From Aureococcus anophagefferens (lineage: Eukaryota > Sar > Pelagophyceae > Pelagomonadales > Pelagomonadaceae), in contig NW_008705571.1 in assembly GCF_000186865.1 (NCBI RefSeq), positions 1,250,465 to 1,314,464 on the forward strand: DNA of 64,000 nucleotides, in the 5' to 3' direction. Below the pieces are notes generated by a model. It did not search any database. It was not told the origin of the DNA and saw only the letters and a program-made list of their open reading frames with translations. Position numbers and translations under genes: made by a program. Below are positions 17,282 to 26,504 of the stretch, piece after piece; the first letter of the stretch is position 1; each line of letters opens with the position of its first letter.

Positions 17282-18060
17282 ACGCTCGTGGCGCGAAGCG
17301 ACCTGCACGTGGCCATCGTTTACAATTTTTCCCCTTCGCCGCGTCTAGACGTGCTACGCAACCTGGACGCTCCTCTCCTCGAGGTCTCGTCCCGCGCGGT
17401 CACGAAGCTCGCCGACTGGACCGCGTGCGTCCTCGGCGCCGAGGCTTTCGGTCTCGCGGCGTCGACGCACGATACGGCGGCGACGGCGCAGCAGCACACG
17501 CTCACGCTGGCCTTCACCATCGCGTCGGCTCCGCAGACCGGGACGCGGAACACGACGCGGCTGCTTCGGTTGGACTCGACCCCCGCAAAGGAATGCCTTC
17601 GCCGGCCCATGTTGATCGATCAATCGAGCATCATGTTCGAAAACATGCTGAATGTAGCAGCCCAACCCTGAAATATGACGATCACAACGCCCGAGCCTGG
17701 CGTCGTCAGCTTCCGCTGCGACGGTCTTTCCGAAACGGAGCTCCGCGGCGCTATCGCTCAAATGCGACCGACGTCCTGCGTCCACGTATTCTGCGTCGGG
17801 CCGCACGGCGTCGACCGGCAGTGCATCTAGCAGCTGTGACAGGTCGCTTCGCGCTGCGAGCGACCCACGTTTGCGATAGTCTCGGGATGCCAGCCCCGCG
17901 AATTGCTGTCCGCGGTCGACGTCGTGCTCGCCCACAGTCACCAAGCGACCCAGGACGCGATCATATCTCTTGTTGCTCGTCTCGGTGATCTGGACGATGT
18001 GAGCGCTTACCTGCGGGCTACGACGCCGGAGGAAGCATTCCTGAGAGCGGCGACGCGGAC
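17282..18060 (+). CDS. Degenerate crotonase/linker region with several in-frame stops
   Basis: Frame 2 remains the coding-like frame. From 17288 to about 17670 the translation has no recognised family. From about 17675 it has a crotonase-like pattern (PEPGVVSFRC, VHVFCVGPHGVDRQ, CERPTFAIVSGC, LSAVDVVLAHS) without catalytic signatures. Stops lie at 17669 (TGA), 17828 (TAG) and 17837 (TGA). The same kind of weak crotonase precedes the canonical one in the two FSH1-containing cassettes. Confidence 0.4.
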
Positions 18061-18870
18061 CGTCCGTCGCGCGGCGCCCGCGGGTCGGAGGCGAGTGCGC
18101 CTGGACTTTGCAGATAAAGGCCTGATCCGCACGGAACTCAACGATCCCACGACGTTCAATGCGCAGACGCCACCTTTTATGGAGAGCTTGCTGTCCTGCG
18201 CGCAAGAGCTACGTCGGCTCTGCGCGTTCGCTGACTCGCCGGCTCACGTTCTCGAGGGTGTCGGCGCCCACTTCTGCACCGGAGGGCGACACGACGAGCA
18301 TCGGCGAACACAATCATTCTCCGCGGCGCTGGCGGACCTGAGCGCGCAGAGCTCCATCACCGCGGAGATTCGAGCGTCGCTCTTCGCGACCTCGGCCGCC
18401 GTCCACGGGAAACTGATCGGAGGCGGCGTCGCCCTCGCTCTGGCCGCGGACTGGCGCGTGTGCCCCGAAGCGACGACGTTCACCTTCGGGAATCTCCCGC
18501 GGGGCGTCAATCCGATCTTGATGTTCAGCCGGGCGCTGCCGCTGATGGTCGGACGGAGCCCGGCGTTCCAGATCTACGTCGAAGACGCCGAGCTCTCGAG
18601 CTGGGAGCTCCGTTCGCTCGGACTCGTGAACGAGGTCGTCGCAGACACCGAGGAGGCGAGGCGATGTGCAAAACACGTCGCCGTGGACCGTCCCCTCGCA
18701 CGAAGCAGCTCCGCGCGGATCTGTTCGACCGACGCAGCCCACGCCGCGCGAGAGGTGATCTACTTCGCCGAGTCCTCCGCGGCTCGTCCTCGACACGTCG
18801 AGACGCATCATGTGACACGTGCACGAGAACCTCCAAGACCCCGCGTGCAGCTGGCGATGCCAGCCGGCCT
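18061..18870 (+). CDS. Crotonase (ECH2-like) domain of the HMGS cassette
   Basis: This is a canonical crotonase within the open frame 17903-19375: ELNDPTTFNAQTPPFM, GVGAHFCTGGRHD (first oxyanion segment) and HGKLIGGGVALALAADWRV (second). The FCTGG motif resembles PksI-type decarboxylases that finish beta-branch formation. An ACP follows. It is close in design to the domains at 3180-3870 and at the 22.9-23.7 kb split domain, so the three cassettes share ancestry. Confidence 0.7.
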
Positions 18871-19375
18871 CGAAGACGCCGCCGTGATCGCGCGGGTCTT
18901 CGAAGTCCTGGGGACCCTCGCCTCTCGCGATGCTCCACTCATGGCCGCTGGCGTCGACTCCTTGGGCGCCACCGAGCTCCAGAAGGCGCTGAGCGCGGAC
19001 CTGAGTGTCGAATTGCCGGCGACGCTTCTGTTCGATCACCCGTCGGTGTCCGCGATAGTCGAGTTCGTGGCCAGCGCCAGCGAAACAGTCGAGGCGGCGA
19101 TGAGCCTCGCCCGTGTACAAGCGCCGACGGAAACTTTGAGCGCTCTGGGAGTGTCGAAGATGACGATGAAAATTTCCGGGGACGTCGCGGCGGCGCCTCG
19201 ACTTCGCGAGCTCGCTTCGGGAGCGAGCACGACGCCCTCGAGCGTACCCGCGACGCGGTGGCACGTCGTCGAGCCTACATCAGCGACGTATGGATCGCTC
19301 ATCGTCGACGGGCTGCGGGTCGACAGTCGGAGCTTCGGCATCCAACCGTTTGCGGCCGAGCAGCTCGATCCATAG
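18871..19375 (+). CDS. PKS ACP and start of KS, ends at in-frame TAG
   Basis: ACP at about 18880-19080 with the Ser in AAGVDSLGATE and LLFDHPSV. The start of a KS follows (PATRW, TYGSL, FAAEQLDP). TAG 19373-19375 stands directly after LDP, exactly where the KS family has Gln in LDPQ. The KS continues in the same frame. The ACP sits directly after the HMGS-ECH-ECH domains, the position expected for a beta-branching carrier. Confidence 0.7.
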
Positions 19376-20300
19376 TTCCTCGTGTTGTTGGAGGCCGCCG
19401 CTACGTCGTTGCACGAGCGTGCGTCCGCCGACGTCGGAGTCTACGTTGCGCTGCTTGGACAGCCCGTCGAACGAGCGGCGGCAAGCGAGCTCGATCCCAA
19501 GGGAGCGCAGCAGATATCGGGCGCGTCGGGGCAATTGTCCTTTTCGCTCGGCCTCACGGGTCCTTGCGTGACACTGGACACAGCCTGTTCGTCCTGGCTC
19601 GTCGCAGCGCACCTGGCCCGTGCCGCTGTGTTCCGAAGCGAGTGCTCTCTGGCGACGGCCGCCGGCGCCGGCATCCTCGGAGCCGCGTGCAGTCGCTCGT
19701 TTTCCCTCCAGGGCATGCTCTCGGAACGCGGTCGTTGCCACACCTACGACAGCCGGGCGGATGGATACTGCCGAGGTGAGGGGTGCGTTGTGGTCGTACT
19801 ATGATCGACTGGCGAGGCTCGAATCGTCGGGCTGGCGGTGCAAAGCGACGGACCGAGCGCGAGCCTCGCGGCTCCGAACGGGTCCGCGCAACGCCGACTC
19901 CTCGCGGGCGTGCGCTCTGATTCCTATTCATGCGCAGCAGCTCTCGAAGCACACGGAACGGGAACCGCTCTCGGAGATCCGATCGAGGTCGGCGCCGCGG
20001 CGCTCGCGCTGGAAGACGAGGTCGCGTCCGCGTCGCTCAAGGCCAACGTCGGCCATCTCGAAGCGGTCGCGGGTGGAGCTGGAACGGTGTCGCTGCTACT
20101 GATTCCATTGTTGGCGGCCCGGGTCTCGCCGAATGCGCAGCTACGGCGGCTCAATCCGCATCTCGACTCTCTCATCAGGGAGGGTGGTTTCCGGATGCCC
20201 GTAAAGGACGCGCTCCTTCGAGCCACTCACGACACCGACGGTCGAGTGAGCTCTTTCGGCGCTACTGGGACCATCGCGCACGGGTTATTTGTGGCACGAC
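19376..20300 (+). CDS. PKS ketosynthase, interrupted by TGA
   Basis: KS continuation in frame 2: DTACSSWLVAAHL (nucleophile Cys), GRCHTYDSRADGYCRGEG, then TGA 19802, then EAHGTGTALGDPIEVG, KANVGHLE and SSFGATGTIAHG. The TGA lies right after the GEGCVVVVL strand, where the family commonly has Lys or Arg. All catalytic residues are kept. Open pieces are 19382-19804 and 19838-23002. Confidence 0.7.
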
Positions 20301-22960
20301 GGCAATCGTGGAGCTTGGCTCCTCGAAGACAGCCTGCGTCGATGTTTCGTCATGAAAGTGGTGCTCCGTCGAAGGCTGTTGCCTCTTGGATCGCAATTCC
20401 CTGTGAAGAGATTATCAACGAGACGCTCGCTTCTTCGATTCGCGAGCAGAGGCAATCGCTTGGCCCATTCTCAATTCTCGCGATCTTGGTTCGAGCGTGC
20501 CGCGGCGACGTGTGCAGACCGCTCTCCGCCGTGGACCGCAGACTCGTGGAGATTCAACAGCGTCTCGTGATGCTCGACGTTGCGCTCCTGCATCCTCTGC
20601 GGCGCATCCCATCAGCGCGCGCCCTAACAACGCGACGCGAGAGGACGGCGCCTCGCGTCTTGTTCCTCCACGGCATGGACACCTACGGCGAGTTCCAAGC
20701 TCGGCTCCTGGACTGCCAGGGGTGGTCGAAGGCCGCCGAGTGGGTCACGACGAGCGCTCCGCACCGAGGCGCTGACTTCTCCGGAGGAGCCGGCGGCGTC
20801 TCGCTGCGAGCTCGATTCGGATACGAGCCGGGACGGTCGCGGTCCTGGCGGCTCATCTCCGAGTACTCGGTGACGAGCAAGAGCCAGGCGGAGATGTTCG
20901 CCCGGATCCGCCGCGCGACGGACGCGAGCGCCGACGAGTACGGGCTGCTGGGCGACTGGGCCGCGTCAGTCGACCTCGTCGTTCGCGCCGCGACCGAGCA
21001 AGCTCCCCTGGACGGCATCGCCGGCATCAGCGAGGGCGGTACGGTGGGCGCGATCCTCTTCTCGCAGCATCTCCGCGGCGAGGTCTACCTCGGCAGCGGC
21101 TACCGGGGACGGCTGGTCTTGACGTTCTGCGCGCTGACGTCGCCCGCGCATTCTCGCATGTACGCGGACCCGATGCCGTGCCTCGCGAGCCTCCATCTGA
21201 CGGGAGACACGGACACCGCGGACGTATGGCACATGGGTGGACAGACGGCGGCGCTGTTTGGCCCGTGGTCGGGCTTGGGCCACTTTCGCGGCGGGCACAA
21301 GCTCCCGAGGCTGAGCGACGCGTTGAGTCGCACCGTGGACGAGCTGCGCGAGCAGAGCTTCGGGCTGAGCGTTCTTCGACGATGGGATCGCTCCGTGCCG
21401 TCTCGTTCGAGCGGCGGAACGAGCATCCCGACACGCCGGGCTCGACCGTTGGTCGAGGCCGCGGCGCCTGTCCGCGTCTCGATTCGGGCGACGGCGACGA
21501 CGTTGCGTGCTCATTGGCGAGGCAAGGGCGTGCTTCATGTGGAGGTCTCAGCACAGCTTGATGCCTTGGATGTTGTCCAGAAGCACGCTACGTGTCACGC
21601 AGTCGTCTTGGCAAGCAGTTTGCGTGTCGCCGAGAATCCGGGCGCGATACGAGAATTCTCCGAGCCAGTCGTGTCCGTGCTAGCCGGGCGTGCGGCTTCC
21701 GTGGGCGTCGCACGAGCGGCCGACTGGCTGGTCGCGACGCGGGCTCACATTGGTCGTTGGTCGCTCGCGGAACGCGGCCCGAGCTCCGTCGGCTTCGACT
21801 CGGCAGACGCGGCTCGGCTGCTTGGCGAGTGCACGACGATGCTGGCCTCCGTCGGCGTCATCGGCGCTCGCAACACGCTCGTGTCGATGCGCGCTAAATG
21901 TCAGGAGAGCTTTCATCCGAACGACGTGGTCGCGCGACTAAAAGAGACGGTGACCGTTTGCGCGATGCGCGGCGCTCGCTTCTGCGCGAGCGGCGTCGTC
22001 TTCGGGCGCAGCAGTGCCGTTCTGCTGACAGCACGTGCGGGTCCCGCTCTCACCTGGCGTCGCGGCGGCATCGTCTGCGTCGAAAGCTCGCGACCGCTCG
22101 TCCAGGGCCGCGCGACGTGGTCTCGCGCCGTCGCCGTCGTCGTCGAGCTCGGCGCGCGCGGAGCGATGCCGACGCGGCCGGTCGTGCTTCCGCTCCTCAC
22201 GATCCTCGTCGGGCGAGCCCACGACGTCGGCCTCTTCGACGCCGTCGCGGCCTCGCCGGCGCTCGCCGCGCGGCTCGCGGGCGCGGCCGCCCGGAGCTCC
22301 GCCGCTCGGAGCCCCGCCGCGTCGTCGTCGCGGACGCGGCGGGCCGCGGCCCTCGCGGAGACGCGGCCGTCGCCCGTGGCGCTGCCCGCCGTCGTCGCGA
22401 CGTCCGCCGCCGTGCACGTCGCCGCGCGGACGCTCCGCGGCGCGGTCGCCGCGCTCGCGGCCGTCGGCGGCGGCGGGCCCGTCGTGCTCGCGGCGTCGTC
22501 GCCGCGGCCGGAGCGCCCGAGCGCGCGCCCCGCGGCGCCGCGGCGGGACCGCGTCGTCGTCGCCGCCTTCGCCGGCGGCGACGCGGCCGTCGCCGCGCTC
22601 GCGGACGTCGCCGTCGCGACGGTCGGGTCGCGGTTCCTCGCCTCCGACGGCCGCGACCGCGCGCGCCGGGGCGCGAAGCGGGGCCGCGTGCTCCGCGCCG
22701 GCGGCGCCGTCGACGCCGTCGAGTGTGGCTTCGACGCGCTCTGCCGGCCCGGGGCGCTCGCGGCCGCGGCCGCGCGGCTCGCCGTCGGAGCGACGCCCGC
22801 GGCGCTCGCCGCCGCGGCCGCGCGGCCGCCGACGCCGATGGCGTCGTCCGCGGCGTCGACGCTCCTCCGCGGCCTCGCCGCGGCGGGCGCGAGCCTCGTG
22901 GGCGTCGCCTGGCGCGGCCGCGGCGCGACGGTCACGCTCCGCGACGCCGCGACGCTGAAC
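20301..22960 (+). CDS. PKS segment: FSH1 hydrolase, degenerate crotonases, start of split ECH2
   Basis: Stop-free continuation of frame 2. The FSH1-like serine hydrolase lies at about 20640-21385 (LFLHGMDTYG, GISEGG, TGDTDT, GGHKLP), followed by a weak crotonase (about 21440-22020). From 22100 the base composition jumps to very high GC. A second Ala-rich, weak crotonase stretch runs to about 22700, then the N-terminal strand of a canonical crotonase (VTLRDAATLN) ends at 22960, where an introner splits the codon order. FSH1 enzymes are alpha/beta serine hydrolases; in a PKS one could remove or proofread acyl chains (inference). Confidence 0.65.
20553..22024 (+). repeat. Long direct repeat, copy 2 (FSH1 hydrolase-crotonase block)
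   Basis: Partner of 1049-2520 with no indels at a constant offset. It has CAG at the position where copy 1 has TAG (1381). Copy 2 is uninterrupted, so the hydrolase fold can be judged here best. Confidence 0.9.
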
Positions 22961-23168
22961 GCGCTCACCTGTGCCGAATTCCACTGGTTTGGGTGGTCCT
23001 GACCAAACTTGAGAATTCTCTAACTCGGTCAAATCGAAGTCGATTCGGCTGATTTTTGGACGAATCGATTGCTCTCGTCGAGTTCTCGAAGCACAGCCAA
23101 AAAGGTTGCGTCGAAACTGTCGCATACGCGCACATTGAAGTCGGGTTGAAGATTTGAAATCGGCACAG
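22961..23168 (+). mobile_element. Introner element forming a GC-AG intron in the PKS
   Basis: The 200-bp element 22969-23168 has terminal inverted repeats (starts CTGTGCCGA, ends TCGGCACAG) and an exact 8-bp target duplication GCGCTCAC (22961-22968 and 23169-23176). Splicing from GC of the first duplication to the AG at the element end removes 208 nt, leaves one copy of the target, and restores the frame and the crotonase sequence TLNALTPRLL. The element carries the acceptor and the target supplies the donor. It shares its core (GCTGATTTTTGGACGA) with the other introners here. Confidence 0.93.
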
Positions 23169-25424
23169 GCGCTCACGCCGCGGCTGCTCCGGGACCTCGC
23201 CGCCGCGCTCGCGGCCGTCCGCGCGGCCGCGGCCGCCGTCGTCGTCGCGGGCGCGGGCCCCCACTTCTGCACGGGCGGCCGCTACGGCGCCGGAGAGGCG
23301 CGGCTCCGGCCGGTAGTGCGAGCGCGGCTCGTCGCGGCGACGGGTTCGGTCGTCGCGGGGCTCCGCGGCTTCCCGGCGCCGTCCGCGGCGGCCTTCGCGG
23401 GCGCGACGGTCGGCGGGGGCGTCGTCCTCGGCCTCGCCGCGGACCTGCGATGGTGCACGCGCGGCGCGACGTTCCGGCTGGGCCTCGCGCCCCTGGGGGC
23501 GAGCCCCGTGGCCTCGGCGACGGATCTCCTGCCGGCGACGCTCGGGTACCCGCTCGCGGCCGAGGCCTACCTCCGCGACAAAACCTTCGACGCGGCCGCC
23601 GCCGTCGCCGCGGGCCTGGCGCACGTCGTCGGCGACGTCGCCGTCGCCGCCGGGTTCGCGAGCGCGTCGCCCGCGGACCGGCGCCGGCTGCTCCGGGAGG
23701 CGTTCCTCAGCGTCGAGGCGTCCGCGCGGGACCGCGGCCCGTCGGCGCCGGCGCGCCGCAGGGCACGGCCGCCTCTGCGCGCCGCGCGTCCCGCCGCGAC
23801 GACGGCGTCGACGGACCGCGGAGCCGCGGCGGAAGTCGTCGGGGCGCTCGTCGCCGCCGCGCTCGGCACGACCGTCGACGGCCGCGCGCCGCTCCTCGAC
23901 GCGGGCCTCGACTCCCTCGCGTCGGCCGAGCTCGTGCAGCGACTGAACGCGGCGCTGGACCTGCAGCTGCCGGCGACGACGCTCTTCGACCATCCCTCGC
24001 TCGCCGCGCTCGTCGGCCGCGCCGCGGCCGCCGCCGCTCCGGCGGTCGCCGCGCCGCCGGACGACGGCGGCGCGCCGCCGTCGCGGCGCTGCGACCTCGT
24101 CGCGCGGCCCGTCGTCGTCGCCTTCGGGGACGCCGTCGCGCGCCTCTTCTCGCCGTCGGCCTTCGCGGCCTCCGGCGACGACCTCCGGAACGGCGCGCGG
24201 GGCGCCTCCAAAGCCCGGGGCGCGGCGGCGGAGTGGGCCGCGCCGCGGACGCTCGTCGTCTTCGCCCACGGCGCGCGCCTCGCGTGCCTCCGGCCCCTGC
24301 TCGTCCACGTCGTCCGCCGGCCCGAGCGCGGCGGGGAAGCCGCGTGGGCGGACGCGCACGGGCCCCTCGTCGAGGCGAACCAGGTCGTCCTGCGCTACGA
24401 GGCGGACCGCAAGTACGGCTTCCATACCTGGGCCGACGTCGTCGAGGCCGCGCGGCGGCCGCCGGACGGCGCGCCGCTCCCGTTCGAGGCTTTCGCGCCG
24501 CGCGGCCGCGGCGTCGCGTGGCGCCTCGGCTACGCGGTACGGAAACGCGACGAGGCCTGGTCCCTCATCTACGACAGCGCCTCCGAGGCCGGCGTCCTCG
24601 AGCTGCGCAAGGGCGACCGGCGCCTGCCCGCGCTCGTGACGTTTCACGGCGGCCTGGGCACGCCCGCGGGGGCCCTGCTGCCGTCGTACCTCCGCGCCGA
24701 GGTCACGGTCGTGGCCCTGCAGGCCCCGGAGCTCCGGGACCCGACGGTCCCGAGCCCCGGGTCCGCGGCGGGCCGCGCGCGGGCCTACTGCGCCGCCGCC
24801 GCCGACCACCTCGGGCCCGGGAGCCGCGGCGTGACGCTCCTGGGCCACTCGCACGGCGCCTACGTCGCGTTCCTCGCGGCGCCGGCGCTCGAGGCCGTCC
24901 ACTTCTTCTGCCTCGGGCTCCACATGGTCGACCCGGAGGCCCTGTCGCCCCAGACCCACGGCTGGACGCCGCTCCAGCGGCGGGGGCAGGTCTACGACAT
25001 GCTCTTCGAACACGTGGCGCCGTCGGACTACCTCGCCGCGGTGTCGCGCGGCGACCTGGCGACGGAGGCCGCGCTCGAGGCCGAGGTCCGCGCGGCCTTC
25101 CCGGACCGGTGCGACGAGTACGCGCGCCTCGCGTCCTTCGCGGAGCTGTCGCGCGCGGAGACGGCGGCGTTCCACGAGCGTCCGCCGCCCGCGGCCTTCG
25201 CGGGGCCGGCCGTCGTCTTCGTCGCGGACCGGGGGCCCGACTTCTTCGCCTTCCTCCACTACCCGAGCTTCGCCCACGAAGACGGCGTCTACGGCTGGTC
25301 CCGGCTCCTCCGCCAGATCCGCGGGCCCGTCCGCCTCGCGTGCGGCCACCTCGACCCGCTCCTCCGCGAGGCCACGCTCCGGACCATCGCCGAGTCCCTC
25401 ACGGGGCCCGGCGCCGAGCAGTAA
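23169..25424 (+). CDS. PKS C-terminal exon: ECH2 (rest), ACP, thioesterase
   Basis: The exon after the introner continues the crotonase (AGPHFCTGGRYG, then FAGATVGGGVVLGLAADLRW). An ACP follows (about 23820-24030; LDAGLDSLASAE, LFDHPSL). A stretch of about 180 residues without a recognised family comes next (24090-24640). It ends in a thioesterase-type alpha/beta hydrolase with VTLLGHSHGAYVAF (nucleophile Ser) and a His in ACGHLDPLL, typical of chain-releasing domains. TAA 25422 is a real stop; the next gene converges 27 bp away. There are no internal stops and GC is very high, unlike the central part of the locus. Confidence 0.8.
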   Translation, partial: ALTPRLLRDLAAALAAVRAAAAAVVVAGAGPHFCTGGRYGAGEARLRPVVRARLVAATGSVVAGLRGFPAPSAAAFAGATVGGGVVLGLAADLRWCTRGATFRLGLAPLGASPVASATDLLPATLGYPLAAEAYLRDKTFDAAAAVAAGLAHVVGDVAVAAGFASASPADRRRLLREAFLSVEASARDRGPSAPARRRARPPLRAARPAATTASTDRGAAAEVVGALVAAALGTTVDGRAPLLDAGLDSLASAELVQRLNAALDLQLPATTLFDHPSLAALVGRAAAAAAPAVAAPPDDGGAPPSRRCDLVARPVVVAFGDAVARLFSPSAFAASGDDLRNGARGASKARGAAAEWAAPRTLVVFAHGARLACLRPLLVHVVRRPERGGEAAWADAHGPLVEANQVVLRYEADRKYGFHTWADVVEAARRPPDGAPLPFEAFAPRGRGVAWRLGYAVRKRDEAWSLIYDSASEAGVLELRKGDRRLPALVTFHGGLGTPAGALLPSYLRAEVTVVALQAPELRDPTVPSPGSAAGRARAYCAAAADHLGPGSRGVTLLGHSHGAYVAFLAAPALEAVHFFCLGLHMVDPEALSPQTHGWTPLQRRGQVYDMLFEHVAPSDYLAAVSRGDLATEAALEAEVRAAFPDRCDEYARLASFAELSRAETAAFHERPPPAAFAGPAVVFVADRGPDFFAFLHYPSFAHEDGVYGWSRLLRQIRGPVRLACGHLDPLLREATLRTIAESLTGPGAEQ

Positions 25425-25451
25425 GGTGGCAGGTTCCGGGTAGCTTTAATT

Positions 25452-26246
25452 CTAGCGGCCGCCGGACGGGGACCAGAAGGAGAGAATGGTGCAAATGACG
25501 TCCTCTGGGAGGGGCGGCTTCTTCAGGACCTTGATCTTCTTGTCGAGGAGCTCCCAGCAGTTCGGGACGTCGCGGCGGAACGGCGCGAGCCGCTCCTGCT
25601 CCGCGAGAAGCTCCTCGAGGTGATGAGCGTGCATCTGGTTGTCGCCGACGCAGCGGGCGATCACGCCGAGACACGCGCGGCGGTGGCGCGCGACGTGGGC
25701 TTCCCAGCCACCGGCGTCGCGGATCGCGATCAGGTACTCGTTGAGAGCCAGGATTTCGGGAGTGTCCGTGGAAAAATTGACGTTGGGCGCTCGGACCTGT
25801 ATTACTGAACCAGCTCGGAGCAGCGTCAGGACAGTCTGGCGGTGGCCGTTTGAGAGAGCTTGGAATAATGGGATGGTGCCCCTATCGTTCGCCGGATTAA
25901 TGTTCGCACCGCGCTTGATGAGAAGCTGCACGATTTGACAGTTTCCTTGGATACTGGCAGAATGTAAAGCGCTCAGTCCGCGATAGCCTCGGAGATTCGG
26001 ATCCGCTCCGAATTCTAGAAGCATCTGGCAAAGCCCTAATCGTTCCTGTCTCGCGGCATAAGACAGAATAGGAAAGCGCTGGCGCCCATGGGCACTTCCA
26101 TCAGTTGACTTTGTCCCAACTAAAACCATCCCGTTCGGATCGGCGCCGTTCGCGAGAGCGGAACGCAACGCGGCCGGATCGTCCTTATTGATCGCAGTGA
26201 TCATTGCTTTGATCAGCGGTGGGTTAGTCGATACAGGCGGGTTCAT
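25452..26246 (-). CDS. Ankyrin-repeat protein with C-terminal F-box-like tail
   Basis: 264 residues from ATG 26246 (MNPPVSTNPP). The open frame extends further 5' but that part is Arg-rich and unlikely. About four ankyrin repeats are seen: DPAALRSALANGADPN, RLGLCQMLLEFGADPN, GLSALHSASIQGNCQIVQLL with KRGANIN, and IPLFQALSNGHRQTVLTLL. After them comes a conserved-looking tail (EYLIAIRDAGGWEAHVARHR) and an end LPEDVICTILSFW that resembles an F-box helix, suggesting a ubiquitin-ligase adaptor (inference). GC is visibly lower than in its neighbours. It is tail-to-tail with the PKS. Confidence 0.75.
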   Translation of the reverse strand: MNPPVSTNPPLIKAMITAINKDDPAALRSALANGADPNGMVLVGTKSTDGSAHGRQRFPILSYAARQERLGLCQMLLEFGADPNLRGYRGLSALHSASIQGNCQIVQLLIKRGANINPANDRGTIPLFQALSNGHRQTVLTLLRAGSVIQVRAPNVNFSTDTPEILALNEYLIAIRDAGGWEAHVARHRRACLGVIARCVGDNQMHAHHLEELLAEQERLAPFRRDVPNCWELLDKKIKVLKKPPLPEDVICTILSFWSPSGGR

Positions 26247-26504
26247 CGGAGCCCGAACCGCTTGGCCGCGCGCGTCGCCGCGGCGTGGCGCTCGATGTCG
26301 TGGCGGGCGACGCCCTTGCCTTCTGCGACGATTTCTGCGGCGGCGGCGGGCCTGTGCGACTTCAAGCACCGTCGAGGTCGCGGGCCGTGCCCACGACGTC
26401 GGCGACAGGGGCGGCTTGCGCGTCTCCGGCGAGTGCGTTTGGCCGCCGCCGGTTTCAAGATGCGCGCCAAGCGAGACGGCCTAGACGCCTGAACCCAAAA
26501 GTGC

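Larger units (their letters stand above)
1..25424 (+). other. Giant AT-less type I polyketide synthase locus (5' end missing), interrupted by stops
   Basis: The whole interval reads as one colinear PKS. Domain order: KS; FSH1 hydrolase, three crotonases, ACP; crotonase; KS-DH-ACP; KS-DH-ACP; KS; ACP; KS-DH-ACP; KS, HMGS, crotonases, ACP; KS, FSH1 hydrolase, crotonases, ACP; thioesterase. No AT (GHSxG with malonyl signature) or KR (Rossmann GxGxxG) domain is visible, so extender units would have to be loaded in trans. Frame 1 runs from base 1 to about 12213, frame 2 from there to 22960, and frame 0 after the introner, which restores the frame exactly. In-frame stops lie at 1381, 11095, 14906, 14942, 15041, 15329, 16112, 16379, 17279, 17669, 17828, 17837, 19373 and 19802. 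Nearly intact domain motifs argue for recent decay or special decoding. The product is unknown. Confidence 0.8.

Noticed and set aside
1381..19804. Reassigned nuclear stop codons (TAG and TGA as sense)
   Set aside because: Other clear genes in the window end at TAG (57654), TGA (56334) and TAA (50803) at conserved positions, so the general code is standard.
1..25424. Bacterial contamination or a bacterial PKS contig
   Set aside because: An introner with a spliceosomal intron lies inside the gene, and it is flanked without a break by eukaryotic genes.
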